Source: Streptomyces sp. YIM 130001 | GTDB lineage: Bacteria; Actinomycetota; Actinomycetes; Streptomycetales; Streptomycetaceae | DNA: 64,000 nucleotides | NCBI RefSeq assembly: GCF_003574445.1 | Contig: NZ_KZ984552.1 | Span: 124,001 to 188,000, forward strand | Direction: 5' to 3' | In this document: positions 48,853-58,396 of the stretch, piece after piece | How positions within the stretch are numbered: the stretch's first letter is position 1 | How the letters are laid out: each line of letters starts with the position of its first letter | Translations under genes and position numbers: made by a program | Notes under the pieces: model-generated | What the model saw: the letters and a program-made list of their open reading frames with translations, nothing else | The model's database searches: none | What the model was told of the DNA's origin: nothing

Positions 48853-49202
48853 ACGGAAGTTAGCTGCGTGTCGCGGGGGCGTCAACGGATGTGAGGGAAG
48901 GTTCTTCGAGCGCGTGGGGGGTGGTGTCGACTCTCGAGCGGGGCGGTCGGCGAGGGCCCCGGGTGGCGGTGGGGCGGCGTGCGCGGTCGACTCGGGCGCT
49001 CGGCCTCTGCGCAGGAAAAGGGCGCGACCGCCTAGGCTTTGGACGGGTTTCGGTCTGATTACGGCAGTCGGCGCGGGCCGGATCGGTGGCCCGGTGTCTC
49101 CTCCGTCGCGCCGTGTGTCTCGAGGGCTGTTCGTCCGCTCGTCACGTCCGAGTCATTGACATGACTCTGGCGAGCACGGGACGCTCCTGGCGCGGATCGA
49201 AT

Positions 49203-49214
49203 GGTAACGATAAC
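49203..49214. promoter_or_regulatory. LacI-type operator 3, before the GH92 mannosidase
   Basis: GGTAACGATAAC, one mismatch from GTTAACGATAAC. It lies 22 bases upstream of the GH92 ATG and just ahead of its SD TAAGGAGA, where a bound repressor would block transcription. Confidence 0.65.
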
Positions 49215-49235
49215 TTCCTGTCTAAGGAGACTGCC

Positions 49236-52200
49236 ATGCCAGGTCGCCCCAGAACCGGGCAGACCGCTCGACCCCGGATCGTCCGTCACCTGACCGTTCT
49301 GCTGAGCGCCCTGCTCCTGGTCCTGGGCGCCGCGAACGCCGGCGCCGCGCACCCGGCCGACGCTGCGGCCGAGCCCACGGACGGCGACTACGTGGATCGG
49401 GTCAACCCGTGGGTGGAGTCCGACATCGCCCGGTACTTCTTCTTCCAGTCGGCGAGCAGGCCGTTCGGGATGGTCAAGCTGCGTCCGGACACCAGCACGC
49501 ACTCCTCCCGGGACACCGGCTACCGGCACAACGAGAACCAGGTCAAGGGCTTCAGCCACCTGCACGACTGGCGCCTGTCCGGCGTGCAGGTGATGCCCAC
49601 CACCGGCGGCGACGTGCCCAAACTCGAAGGCGACAAGGGCTGGCAGTCGCACGTCGACCACGACAACGGCGAAGTCGCCGAGCCCGGTTACCACAAGCTC
49701 CATCTCGACCGGTACGGCGTCGACGCGGAGCTCACCTCCACCGACCGCGTGGGCATGCACCGCTACACGTACGACAAGGGCGGCAGCAGCGAGATCCTGG
49801 TCAACCTCGGTGGCCACCTCGGCGAAGCGATCATGGAGCGTGCCCACGTCACCAGGAGCAGCGACCGCCGGATCGCGGGCTACGTGGTGCAGCACGGCGA
49901 GGGCTTCGACGCGGACGACGCCGAGCACAAGGTGAAGCTGTACTTCGACATCCGCTTCGACAAGCCCTTCGACTCCCTGCGCGGTTGGGCCGACGGCGAG
50001 CTCGCCGACGGCGGGAAGCCGGTCGACAAGGTTTCCGGCAAGGACGCGGGCGCCTCCGTGCGCTACGACAGTCTCCGGGCGGGCGAGCAGGTGCAGATGA
50101 AGGTGGGCCTCTCGCTGACCGGCGCCGAGGGGGCGAAGAAGAACCTGCAGACCGAACTGTCCGGCTGGGACTTCGACGCGGTCAAGGCCGACGCCCGTGC
50201 GCAGTGGAACGAGATGCTGGGCCGCATCGACGTCGGCGGCGGCTCCGCACAGCAGCAGGAGAAGTTCTACACGGACCTCTTCCACGTGCTGTGCGGGCGC
50301 AGCATGATCAGCGACGCCGACGGCGCCTACCTGGACAACACCTGGGGCAGGGACCGCATCGGACGCCTGCCGACCGGCCGCGACGGCAAGCCGGAGTTCG
50401 CCATGTACAACTACGACGCGCTGTGGCTGACCCAGTGGAACCTCAACAGCGTCCTAGGCCTGGCGTATCCCGAGATCTACAGCGGACTGGTCAAGTCGCA
50501 GCTGCAGATGTACGAGGACGGCGGACTGCTGCCCAGAGGCCCGGTCGCCGGCAACTACTCGATGGTGATGAGTGGTTCACCCGTGACGTCGTTCATCACC
50601 GGCGCCTACAACAAGGGCATCCGCGACTTCGACACCGACCTGGCGTACGAGGCGATGATGGACGCCCAGTCGGTCGGCGGGCTCTACGACAAGGCCTGGT
50701 TCGACTACGACGGCTGGGGCACCGGCGGCAACCGCGAGTACCTCGACCTCGGCTATGTCCCCGACGGCACCACCGGCCAGGGCGCGGGCCAGGCCCTCGA
50801 GTACGCGAACCAGGACTTCTCGCTCGCGCAGTTCGCCGGCCGCCTCGGCAAGCGCGGCATCAACGCCACCCAGTACGCGAAGGCCACGGCCTCCTCCGAG
50901 CTGGACAAGGAGCACGGCGCCGGGCACGCGATCGACGGCCGGCCGCAGCGCGCACCCACCGACGTCGAATGGGCATCCGCGGGCGAGAAGCAGCCCTGGA
51001 TCGAGCTGACCTGGGACAAGCCGCGCACCCTGCACCAGGTGGTGCTCAGCGACCGGGCGGACAAGGACAGCAACGTCCGTTCCGGAACACTGGAGTTCAG
51101 CGACGGTTCGCGGGTCTCGGTCGACGACATTCCGGCCGACGGCTCCCGCAAGAGCGTCCGTTTCGACAAGCGAAAGGTCACCTCGGTCAAGTTCACCGCC
51201 ACCGGTGGTGAGGGCACGGACGTCGGCCTGAACGAGATCGAGGCGTGGGACGACACCGACACCCGGGCGTATCTGAAGGACCGTTCCCGCAACTGGCGCA
51301 ACCTGTACGACGAGGAGACCGGCTTCATCCGCCCGCGCGACGCCGACGGTGGGTGGCGAGCCCCCTTCGACCCGCTCGCCCCGGACGACTTCGTCGAGGC
51401 GAACTCCTGGCAGGCCACCTGGTTCACCACGCACGACGTGATGGGTCTGGCCAATCTGACGGGTGGCGAGACGGCGTACGCGGACAAGCTCAACTACGCC
51501 TTCACAGCAGCCGAGAAGGACAGGTTCATCGGCACCTACGGGGAGGGGCACGTCTCCTACGGCAACCAGCCCGGCCTGGAGATGGCCCACCTCTTCAACT
51601 ACGTCGGCAAGCCCTGGCTGAGCCAGTACTGGGTGCGGAAGGTCAAGGAGAAGACGTACGGATCGACCGCCACCGACGACGGATACGGGCACCACGACGA
51701 GGACCAGGGGCAGATGGGCGCGCTCAGTGCCCTGATGGGCATGGGCCTGTTCGAGGTGACGGGAGGCAGTCTGCAGAAGCCGGTGTACGACATCACCTCG
51801 CCGGTCTTCGACGAGATCACCATCAAGCTCGATCCGCGCTACAACGAGGGCAAGCAGTTCCGTATCGTCACGCACGGCAACTCGGACGAGAACAAGTACA
51901 TCCAGCGCGCGAAACTGGACGGCAGACGGCTGGACGACGCCTGGTTCCGGCACGACCAGCTCGCCGACGGCGGGACGCTCGAGCTGTGGATGGGCGACGA
52001 GCCGAACAAGGACTGGGGCACGAAGCAACTGCCGCCCTCCGAGTCGAAGTCCGAGGGGCGCACGCCGGCCTTCGTCCGCGACATCTCGATCGAAGGGCCC
52101 GCGAAGGTCGACGAGCCGTACGGTGACAGCCGGTTCAAGGCGGCCGTCGCACCTGAGGACGCGTCGTTCAAGGAAGTGCTCTGGAAGGTGACGGAGCCCG

Positions 52201-53048
52201 ACGGTTCGCCCACCGACAAGGCCGAGATCGGTCTCGACGGAACCCTGACCGTCAATCACCGTGACGGGCGGGTGCGGGTCACCGCGGTCTCCGCCGACAG
52301 CGGCGACGCCACCGCGTCGAAGCTCGTGGACATCGGCCTCGACCCGGCCGAGTTGCGTGGTAACGCGGCCTGTTGGCCGGGAGTGAAGGCCACCGCGTCG
52401 TCCGTGTTCGGCGACGACTATCCCGCCGGGAACGTCCACGACAGCTGCGACGGCAGCGACGCGGCGGACGGTGCGGACTGGGCCTCGGACGGAGAGCTGA
52501 ACCCGTGGGTCCAACTGGACTGGCCCGAGAAGATCACGGCCGACCGGATCGTGCTGTCCGACCGCACGACCCAGGACGATGCCAACGGCGGAGTCCTGAC
52601 CTTCTCCGACGGCAGTGAGGTGAAGGTGGAGGACATCCCGGCCAAGGGTCCGAAGACGGTCGAGTTCCCGCAAAAGACCTTCGATCGGGTGCGCTTCCAG
52701 GTCGAGGGCGGTACCGGGTCCAACAACGGGCTTCTGGAGTTCGAGGTGGACGCCGTGCCGTCGGTGCCCGAGGCGCCGGTCGCCGTCGGGGCCGAGGCGG
52801 AGAAGGGCGGTGCGACCGTGCGGTGGAAGCCGCCGGCCTTCGACGGCGGGGCCCCGGTCACCGGCTATCTGGTCCGTCCGTACCGGGACGGAAAGCCGCT
52901 CGACCCGGTACGGGTGGACGGCGCAGCCCGGAAGGCCGAGTTGAACGGGCTCGACGCGGGTGAGCCGTACACCTTCACCGTCACCGCCGAGAGCATGGCG
53001 GGGCGCGGGCCGCGGAGCGCCGAGAGCGATCCGGTGCGGCCCGGATAG
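49236..53048 (+). CDS. Secreted GH92 alpha-mannosidase with two carbohydrate-binding-like inserts and FnIII
   Basis: A 1270-residue secreted enzyme. Signal peptide about 1-38. GH92 catalytic region in two parts, about 45-545 and 671-940, with the acidic motif HHDEDQGQMGALSALMGMG near residue 819. A galactose-binding-like (F5/8 C) domain of about 125 residues is inserted at 546-670. A related copy lies at about 1043-1174 after an Ig-like stretch, and a fibronectin III domain closes it (1176-1270). GH92 enzymes are Ca-dependent exo-alpha-mannosidases acting on yeast mannan and N-glycans. LacI-type operator 22 bases upstream links it to the mannose genes. Confidence 0.9.
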   Translation: MPGRPRTGQTARPRIVRHLTVLLSALLLVLGAANAGAAHPADAAAEPTDGDYVDRVNPWVESDIARYFFFQSASRPFGMVKLRPDTSTHSSRDTGYRHNENQVKGFSHLHDWRLSGVQVMPTTGGDVPKLEGDKGWQSHVDHDNGEVAEPGYHKLHLDRYGVDAELTSTDRVGMHRYTYDKGGSSEILVNLGGHLGEAIMERAHVTRSSDRRIAGYVVQHGEGFDADDAEHKVKLYFDIRFDKPFDSLRGWADGELADGGKPVDKVSGKDAGASVRYDSLRAGEQVQMKVGLSLTGAEGAKKNLQTELSGWDFDAVKADARAQWNEMLGRIDVGGGSAQQQEKFYTDLFHVLCGRSMISDADGAYLDNTWGRDRIGRLPTGRDGKPEFAMYNYDALWLTQWNLNSVLGLAYPEIYSGLVKSQLQMYEDGGLLPRGPVAGNYSMVMSGSPVTSFITGAYNKGIRDFDTDLAYEAMMDAQSVGGLYDKAWFDYDGWGTGGNREYLDLGYVPDGTTGQGAGQALEYANQDFSLAQFAGRLGKRGINATQYAKATASSELDKEHGAGHAIDGRPQRAPTDVEWASAGEKQPWIELTWDKPRTLHQVVLSDRADKDSNVRSGTLEFSDGSRVSVDDIPADGSRKSVRFDKRKVTSVKFTATGGEGTDVGLNEIEAWDDTDTRAYLKDRSRNWRNLYDEETGFIRPRDADGGWRAPFDPLAPDDFVEANSWQATWFTTHDVMGLANLTGGETAYADKLNYAFTAAEKDRFIGTYGEGHVSYGNQPGLEMAHLFNYVGKPWLSQYWVRKVKEKTYGSTATDDGYGHHDEDQGQMGALSALMGMGLFEVTGGSLQKPVYDITSPVFDEITIKLDPRYNEGKQFRIVTHGNSDENKYIQRAKLDGRRLDDAWFRHDQLADGGTLELWMGDEPNKDWGTKQLPPSESKSEGRTPAFVRDISIEGPAKVDEPYGDSRFKAAVAPEDASFKEVLWKVTEPDGSPTDKAEIGLDGTLTVNHRDGRVRVTAVSADSGDATASKLVDIGLDPAELRGNAACWPGVKATASSVFGDDYPAGNVHDSCDGSDAADGADWASDGELNPWVQLDWPEKITADRIVLSDRTTQDDANGGVLTFSDGSEVKVEDIPAKGPKTVEFPQKTFDRVRFQVEGGTGSNNGLLEFEVDAVPSVPEAPVAVGAEAEKGGATVRWKPPAFDGGAPVTGYLVRPYRDGKPLDPVRVDGAARKAELNGLDAGEPYTFTVTAESMAGRGPRSAESDPVRPG

Positions 53049-53143
53049 GCGGGGGCGGCGGGAGCGGCGGGCTGTCGTGGCCCGCCGCTCCGGTGCGTTG
53101 CCCCCGAGGGGCGGGCGAGAGAGGGCGGTCGCGTCGATTGTTG

Positions 53144-53158
53144 CGATCGAAACGATCG
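53144..53158. promoter_or_regulatory. Operator-like repeat before the PL8 gene
   Basis: CGATCG-AAA-CGATCG, two self-complementary hexamers, so both a direct and an inverted repeat, about 100 bases before the PL8 start. It differs from the mannoside operators, so another regulator is likely. Confidence 0.4.
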
Positions 53159-53257
53159 ATTCGGTTGGATGTATTGAGCGTTCGAGCGGCTGCGTGCTAG
53201 AAACCGCTTACTCCAACCGGCAGTTCTCGTCTCCCGCCCGCCCTCCTCGGAGCCCTC

Positions 53258-55720
53258 ATGACGACCCCCTGCTCGCGTCGCGGATTCCTCGCAGCCTCCG
53301 GCACCCTCGCCGTCGGCCTCGGTATCGCCACAGGAATCCCGGGCGCCACGTCCGCATACGCCGCCCAGCACACCGCCCGGGACGCCGCGGCGGACGACGA
53401 GTTCGCCGAACTCCGGGCGAAATGGCGGCCCTTGATACTCGGCGAGGGCTTCAGCCCCACCGCCGAACCCTTCAGGACCAAGCTCGCCGACCTCGGTACC
53501 CAGGCCGCCGACCTCCTCGCCGACATCGCACCGAAGAGGGGGTCCCTGTGGCCCGACCTCGATTACGCGGACCCGGATCCCGACCAGGACACCGAGAGCT
53601 ACGGCTACTCGGCGCGGATGCAGGAAAGCTTCAGCAGGCTGCGCACCATGGCCGAGGCCTACCACCAGCAGGGCACCGGACTGACCGGCGACGCAGCGCT
53701 CAAGGAGGCCGTACTCACCGGGCTCGACCACCTCCACGAGGACGTCTACCACCAGTCCGGTGAACCCTTCGGCAACTGGTACAACTTCCAGATCGGCGCA
53801 CCCCAGGCGCTCCTCGACACCGCCGTCCTCTTCTACGACGACCTCTCCGCCGAGCAGATCGCCGGCTACTGCGCCGCCGTCGACACCTATCTGCCCGACT
53901 CGGCGGTCGAGGAGTACACCGGCACCAGCACCGGCGCCAACCGCGTCGACCTGTGCCGTGGCCTCATCCTGCGCGGCATCGTCGGCGGCAGCGCGGAGAA
54001 GATCGCTCTCGGCGCCACCGCCCTCACTCCCGTCTTCCCGTACGTCACCAAGGGCGACGGCTTCTACGACGACGGCTCCTTCCTCCAGCACACCAACGTC
54101 CCCTACATCGGCGGCTACGGATCGGTCCTGCACGACGGACTCGGCCGGCTGTTCGCCCTGTTGCGCGGCTCCACCTGGGAGATCGACGCGCCCGACCGCC
54201 AACTCTTCCTGGACACCGTGGAGATGGCCGTCGCGCCGTTCATCCACAACGGCCTGATGATGGACAACGTCTCCTCGCGCGGCATCAGTCGCGGCCTGAT
54301 CGCGAGCGACCCGTATCAACTCGCGCAGGACGATCACACCCGCGCGCACAGTGTGATGTCCTCGATCCTTCTGGTCGGGCAGGGCGCGAGCGCGGAGGAA
54401 CTGGGGCGCTGGCAGTCCATGGTCAAGGGCTGGCTGCAGCGCGACACGTACGGCCCCGCCCTGAAGAACCCCAAACTGAACCTGGTCTCCACGGCCCGCC
54501 TGAAGGCGCTGTACGACGACGACACGGTCAAGGCCGCACCCGAACCGGCCGAACACCGGGTCTTCCATCAGATGGACCGCGTCACCCACCGCCGCCGGGA
54601 CTGGGCGGCCTCGGTGAGCATGGCCTCGCAGCGCATCACCCACTACGAGTTCGGCAACCAGGAGCATGCCCGGGGCTGGCACACCGGCTCCGGCTGGCTC
54701 TCCTGGTGGGGCGACGACCACGGCCTCGGCCAGTACTCCGACGCCTACTGGCCGACCGTCGACCCGTACCGGCTGCCCGGCATCACCGTGTCCAGGAAGG
54801 AACTGCCGGACGGGTTCGGCGGCGACTGGGGCAACCCCGTGCCCGACACCTCCTGGGTGGGTGGCACCGGCGACGGCGAATTCGGTACGACGGGCCAGCA
54901 TCTGCAGGGCGTCGACTCGACGATGCGCGCGCGCAAGTCCTGGTTCTGGCTGGACGACTGTGTGGTGTGCCTCGGCTCGGACATCGCGTCGAGCGACGGC
55001 GCCGCGGTCGAGACGGTCATCGACAACCGCAACCTCGGTGAGTCCGGCACCGAGGCCCTCACCCTCAACGGCCGTCCCCAGCCCAGCCGTCAGGGCTGGA
55101 GCACCACCCGGGAACCGGTGCGCTGGGCCAGGATCGCAGGACACGCGGGCTACGTCTTCCCCGGCGGGACCAGGCTCGTCGCCCTGCGCGAGGAGCGCAC
55201 CGGAGCCTGGAAGGACATCAACGCCGGCAGCTCGCCGAAGGAGTTCACCCGCCGCTACCTCACCCTGTGGCAGGACCACGGAACCGACCCCGAAGGCGCC
55301 GGATACGCGTACATCCTGATGCCCGGAGCAAGTGAACTGCGCACCGCGGCAAGGGCGTTGGACACCCGTTGGCTGGAGATCCTGGCCGACGGGGCCGAGC
55401 AGCACGGGATCCGCGTGCCCTCGCTCGGCTTCACGGGAGTCAACTTCTGGCAGCCAGGCACCGTCGGCAAGGTCACCGCGAGTGCACCGGTCAGCGTCCA
55501 GATCCGCGAACGGCGCGACGGCACCGCGGTGATCTGTGTGAGCGACCCGAGCCGCACCGTCGAGAACCTCACCCTGCGCTGGAAGCAGCGCGTCAAGTCC
55601 GTCGTCTCCAAGCCCACTTCGGTCACCGGAGCCACCACGGGCTCCTCGCTCACCCTCACCTTCGGCAAGCTCGGCGACAGCAAGGGCGCAACCCACAAGG
55701 TCATCGTCAGGCGTGCCTGA
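53258..55720 (+). CDS. Tat-exported polysaccharide lyase family 8
   Basis: An 820-residue PL8 lyase (hyaluronate, chondroitin AC or xanthan lyase family). Twin-arginine signal CSRRGFLAAS with cleavage near residue 35. Catalytic residues fall at the spacing of the pneumococcal hyaluronate lyase: Asn228 (GANRVD), His278 (QHTNVP), Tyr287 (GGYGS) and Arg341 (SSRGIS), i.e. N+50=H, H+9=Y, H+63=R. The aromatic patch NWYNFQIGAP is also kept. Beta-sandwich domains follow to the C-terminus. Uronic-acid polymers are its likely substrate; which one is not fixed by sequence. Confidence 0.92.
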   Translation: MTTPCSRRGFLAASGTLAVGLGIATGIPGATSAYAAQHTARDAAADDEFAELRAKWRPLILGEGFSPTAEPFRTKLADLGTQAADLLADIAPKRGSLWPDLDYADPDPDQDTESYGYSARMQESFSRLRTMAEAYHQQGTGLTGDAALKEAVLTGLDHLHEDVYHQSGEPFGNWYNFQIGAPQALLDTAVLFYDDLSAEQIAGYCAAVDTYLPDSAVEEYTGTSTGANRVDLCRGLILRGIVGGSAEKIALGATALTPVFPYVTKGDGFYDDGSFLQHTNVPYIGGYGSVLHDGLGRLFALLRGSTWEIDAPDRQLFLDTVEMAVAPFIHNGLMMDNVSSRGISRGLIASDPYQLAQDDHTRAHSVMSSILLVGQGASAEELGRWQSMVKGWLQRDTYGPALKNPKLNLVSTARLKALYDDDTVKAAPEPAEHRVFHQMDRVTHRRRDWAASVSMASQRITHYEFGNQEHARGWHTGSGWLSWWGDDHGLGQYSDAYWPTVDPYRLPGITVSRKELPDGFGGDWGNPVPDTSWVGGTGDGEFGTTGQHLQGVDSTMRARKSWFWLDDCVVCLGSDIASSDGAAVETVIDNRNLGESGTEALTLNGRPQPSRQGWSTTREPVRWARIAGHAGYVFPGGTRLVALREERTGAWKDINAGSSPKEFTRRYLTLWQDHGTDPEGAGYAYILMPGASELRTAARALDTRWLEILADGAEQHGIRVPSLGFTGVNFWQPGTVGKVTASAPVSVQIRERRDGTAVICVSDPSRTVENLTLRWKQRVKSVVSKPTSVTGATTGSSLTLTFGKLGDSKGATHKVIVRRA

Positions 55721-55806
55721 CCCGGTGGCGTGGGCCCCGCACGGACCGTCCGCGCCACCTGCCACCTGCCACCTGCCACCCCTCACCGAACTCCCGGAGG
55801 CCGCTC

Positions 55807-56514
55807 ATGCGCAAAACTCTGCTCGCCGCCACGGCCGGCGTCTTCGCCTGGTGTCTCGTCGCTGCCCAGCCCGCGCAGGCGGCGCTGATCTGGGACGGTG
55901 ACGCATCCGGCGGAACCGGCGTCTTCTCCTCGATCCTGTGCGACTCGCCCGGCAGCGTCGTCGCCCAGGACAACAACGACGGGCGCGGCAAGGTCTTCAA
56001 GTTCAACAAGCCGCGCGGCCTGGACCGTTGCGAGGCGCACGGCATCAGCGTCGACGGTTCGCGCTACACGTTCCGCAACAACTCCACGTACTACCTCGGC
56101 TGGGACACGTCGACCAACACCGGTGACGCCGCGACCATCTTCCAGTGGAAGTCCTACGGCACCGGCGACCAGCAGCAGCAGAACTACCCGGTCCTGATGA
56201 AGGTCGAGGGCTCGGTCCTCAAGCTGTTCCACATCGAGGCCGGCGAGAAGTGGACGCTGAAGTGGAGCACGCCGGTGGAGACCAGCACCTACAAGCGGAT
56301 CGTGCTCGGCATCCACACCTCGAGCAGCGCCTCGTCCGGCTGGGTGGAGGCGTACTACAACGGCACGAAGGTCGCCTCGTTCTCCGGTCGCACCTGGGAC
56401 GACCTGGGCAACGACACCCGGTTCGGCAGTTACGGCTCGGAGGTGAAGGACAAGGCCGCGATCAACTGGATCGACGGGCTGAGGGTGGGCACCAGCTACG
56501 CGGACGTCCGGTGA
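55807..56514 (+). CDS. Small secreted polysaccharide-lyase-like jelly-roll protein
   Basis: A 235-residue secreted protein with a signal peptide ending at about residue 25 (AQPAQA-AL). The mature part (LIWDGDASGGTGVF, STYYLGWDTS, ATIFQWKSYGTG, VEAYYNGTKVASFSG) resembles the jelly-roll fold of heparin lyase I-like/PL20 glucuronan lyase proteins. I cannot point with certainty to the catalytic residues. It follows the PL8 gene by 86 bases on the same strand, and two secreted lyase-type proteins in a row suggest joint attack on one uronic polymer. Confidence 0.6.
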   Translation: MRKTLLAATAGVFAWCLVAAQPAQAALIWDGDASGGTGVFSSILCDSPGSVVAQDNNDGRGKVFKFNKPRGLDRCEAHGISVDGSRYTFRNNSTYYLGWDTSTNTGDAATIFQWKSYGTGDQQQQNYPVLMKVEGSVLKLFHIEAGEKWTLKWSTPVETSTYKRIVLGIHTSSSASSGWVEAYYNGTKVASFSGRTWDDLGNDTRFGSYGSEVKDKAAINWIDGLRVGTSYADVR

Positions 56515-56565
56515 CAGCGGCTGCCCAGGCGCGCCGGAAGTGACACCGGCGCACCGGCATGCCTG

Positions 56566-56591
56566 CGCCGGCCGCGGATCCGCGGCCGGCG
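56566..56591. terminator. 26-bp perfect palindrome, bidirectional terminator
   Basis: A perfectly self-complementary sequence centred on GGATCC, between the converging lyase-like and transporter genes (11-bp stem with a GATC loop if folded). The richness in G and C and the convergent setting fit a shared terminator. Confidence 0.7.
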
Positions 56592-56601
56592 GTGCGGTCC
56601 G

Positions 56602-58086
56602 TCAGCCTCGCTGGGCCGCGACCAGCTCGGCCGCCTCCTCGTCGCTGGCGACCGACGGCGGGGAGCCGTCGAGCGGACGGCAGGCCGTCTCCTTCATCGC
56701 GAGGGCGGCGACCAGGCCGACCAGCCCGGCGAGCATGGTGTAGAACGCCGGCATCAGGTCGTTGCCGGTGGCGCTGATCAGGGCGGCGACCACCAGCGGT
56801 GTCGTACCGCCGAACAGGGACACCGACAGGTTGAAGCCGATCGACAGGGAGCCGTAGCGCACGCGGGTCGGGAACAGTGCGGGCAGCGACGCGGACATCG
56901 TGCCCAGGTAGCAGACCAGGGCGAGACCGAGCACCATCAGGCCGGCGAACACCGGCAGGGTGCCGCCCTGTTGGATCAGCAGGAAGCTCGGCACGGCGAG
57001 CACGATGAACCCGACGGAACCGGCGATCAGCACCGGTTTGCGCCCGATCCGGTCGGAGATCCGGCCGACCGAGTTGACCAGGGCCATCAGGACCAGCATC
57101 ACCACGACGATCGACATCAGGCCGCCGGTCTCGCCGAAGCCGAGTTCGGTGAGGTACGTCGGCATGTACGAGAGCAGCATGTAGTCGGTGATGTTGAACG
57201 CGGCGACCAGCGCGATGCACAGCAGCATCGCCGGCCACTGACCCACGAAGTTCTGCTTGAACGACGCCTGCTCGCGCCCGGCCATCGCGGCCTCGTCCTC
57301 CGCCATCTTCTGGAAGGCCGGCGACTCGTCCAGCTTCAGCCGCAGATACAGGCCGACCAGGCCGAGCGGACCCGCGACGAGGAACGGCACGCGCCAGCCC
57401 CAGGACAGCATCGCGTCGTCCCCGAGCGTCATGGTCAGCACCGTCACCAGGAGCGCGGCGACGGTGTAGCCGATCAGGGTTCCGAACTCCAGGAAGGAGC
57501 CCCAGAATCCGCGGCGCCGGTCCGGTGCGTACTCGGCGATGAAGGTCGCCGCGCCGCCGTACTCGCCGCCGGTGGAGAAGCCCTGCACCATGCGGCAGAC
57601 GATCAGCAGGATCGGCGCCCAGATGCCGATCGTGCCGTAGCCCGGTATGAGGCCGATCGCCAGGGTGGCGGCGGCCATCATGATCATGGTGAGGGCGAGG
57701 ATCTTCTTGCGGCCGACCCGGTCGCCGAGGGGTCCGAAGAACATCCCGCCGAGCGGGCGCACCAGGAAGGCCGCCGCGAACGTGGCCAGCGCGGACAGGG
57801 TCTGCGCCGTGTCGTTGCCGGACGGGAAGAAGACCTGTCCGATGGTGACGGCCAGGTAGGCGTAGACGCCGAAGTCGAACCACTCCATGGCGTTGCCCAG
57901 GGCTGTCGCCTTGACCGCACGCTTGACCTGGGCTTCCTCGGTCACCGTGATGTCCGACTGGCGCAGCCGCGGGTTCTTCCTGCGGTGCACCGCGCGGAAG
58001 AGCACACGGTGGCGCGCCACGGCCTCCGGGTCGGGAGCGGTGGTCGGGGCTTCGGTCGCTTCAGGTGCTTCGGGGGCGATGCTCAC
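56602..58086 (-). CDS. MHS-family MFS transporter (proline/betaine ProP type)
   Basis: A 494-residue, 12-helix metabolite/H+ symporter. MHS hallmarks: ALGNAMEWFDFGVYAYLA in helix 1, LGDRVGRKKIL, RMVQGFSTGGEYGGAATFIAEYA, and GRISDRIGRKPVLIAG. The family moves proline, betaine, shikimate, citrate and other small acids; ProP/osmolyte-type is likeliest from the N-terminal half. I start it at GTG 58086 with GAGGAG about 10 bases upstream. The longer open frame to 58350 runs through the big inverted repeat and is Pro/Gly-rich. Confidence 0.87.
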   Translation of the reverse strand: MSIAPEAPEATEAPTTAPDPEAVARHRVLFRAVHRRKNPRLRQSDITVTEEAQVKRAVKATALGNAMEWFDFGVYAYLAVTIGQVFFPSGNDTAQTLSALATFAAAFLVRPLGGMFFGPLGDRVGRKKILALTMIMMAAATLAIGLIPGYGTIGIWAPILLIVCRMVQGFSTGGEYGGAATFIAEYAPDRRRGFWGSFLEFGTLIGYTVAALLVTVLTMTLGDDAMLSWGWRVPFLVAGPLGLVGLYLRLKLDESPAFQKMAEDEAAMAGREQASFKQNFVGQWPAMLLCIALVAAFNITDYMLLSYMPTYLTELGFGETGGLMSIVVVMLVLMALVNSVGRISDRIGRKPVLIAGSVGFIVLAVPSFLLIQQGGTLPVFAGLMVLGLALVCYLGTMSASLPALFPTRVRYGSLSIGFNLSVSLFGGTTPLVVAALISATGNDLMPAFYTMLAGLVGLVAALAMKETACRPLDGSPPSVASDEEAAELVAAQRG

Positions 58087-58316
58087 AGGCAACTCTCCTC
58101 GGTCGGTCGGTGCGGGACACAGGCCGCACCGGCAACTGTTCCAGTCCGCGGCCGCCGTTCCAGGCCGCGAAGTGCCCGGATCGCCTGGACCTGGGCCCCC
58201 TTCCGGAGGGCCCTTCGACCTGTCCGTTCCGGGACGTGCGGCCTGTGCGGGAGGCGCGAATTCCGCCCGAGGTGGGGGGTGCGGTGGCTCGGGTGCGGGG
58301 GCACCCTGAGGAGAAT

Positions 58317-58360
58317 GGCATGACGGATGACAGATATTGAAATCTGTCATCCGTCATGCC
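58317..58360. promoter_or_regulatory. 44-bp inverted repeat between transporter and aldo/keto reductase genes
   Basis: Perfect 19-base arms (58317-58335 and 58342-58360) around ATTGAA. The inner part reads TGACAGAT-ATTGAA-ATCTGTCA, and the outer arms repeat the TGACgGAT unit, so each arm has two similar half-sites. It fits two nested TetR-type operators. It lies 37 bases before the reductase start and some 230 bases before the transporter. Confidence 0.7.
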
Positions 58361-58396
58361 AAGGTGGACTCAGCCCGACACCACCGGAGGAGTTCC

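Larger units (their letters stand above)
48821..49235. other. Divergent control region between symporter and GH92 genes
   Basis: 415 bases with no supportable gene. It carries a LacI-type operator near each end (48841-48852 and 49203-49214), each close to the start of the gene it faces. The middle is G-rich without clear repeats or structure. Confidence 0.5.

Noticed and set aside
58087..58350. An N-terminal extension of the MHS transporter.
   Set aside because: The added residues are Pro/Gly/Arg-rich, run through the 44-bp inverted repeat, and the internal GTG has a good SD followed by a normal MHS N-terminus.
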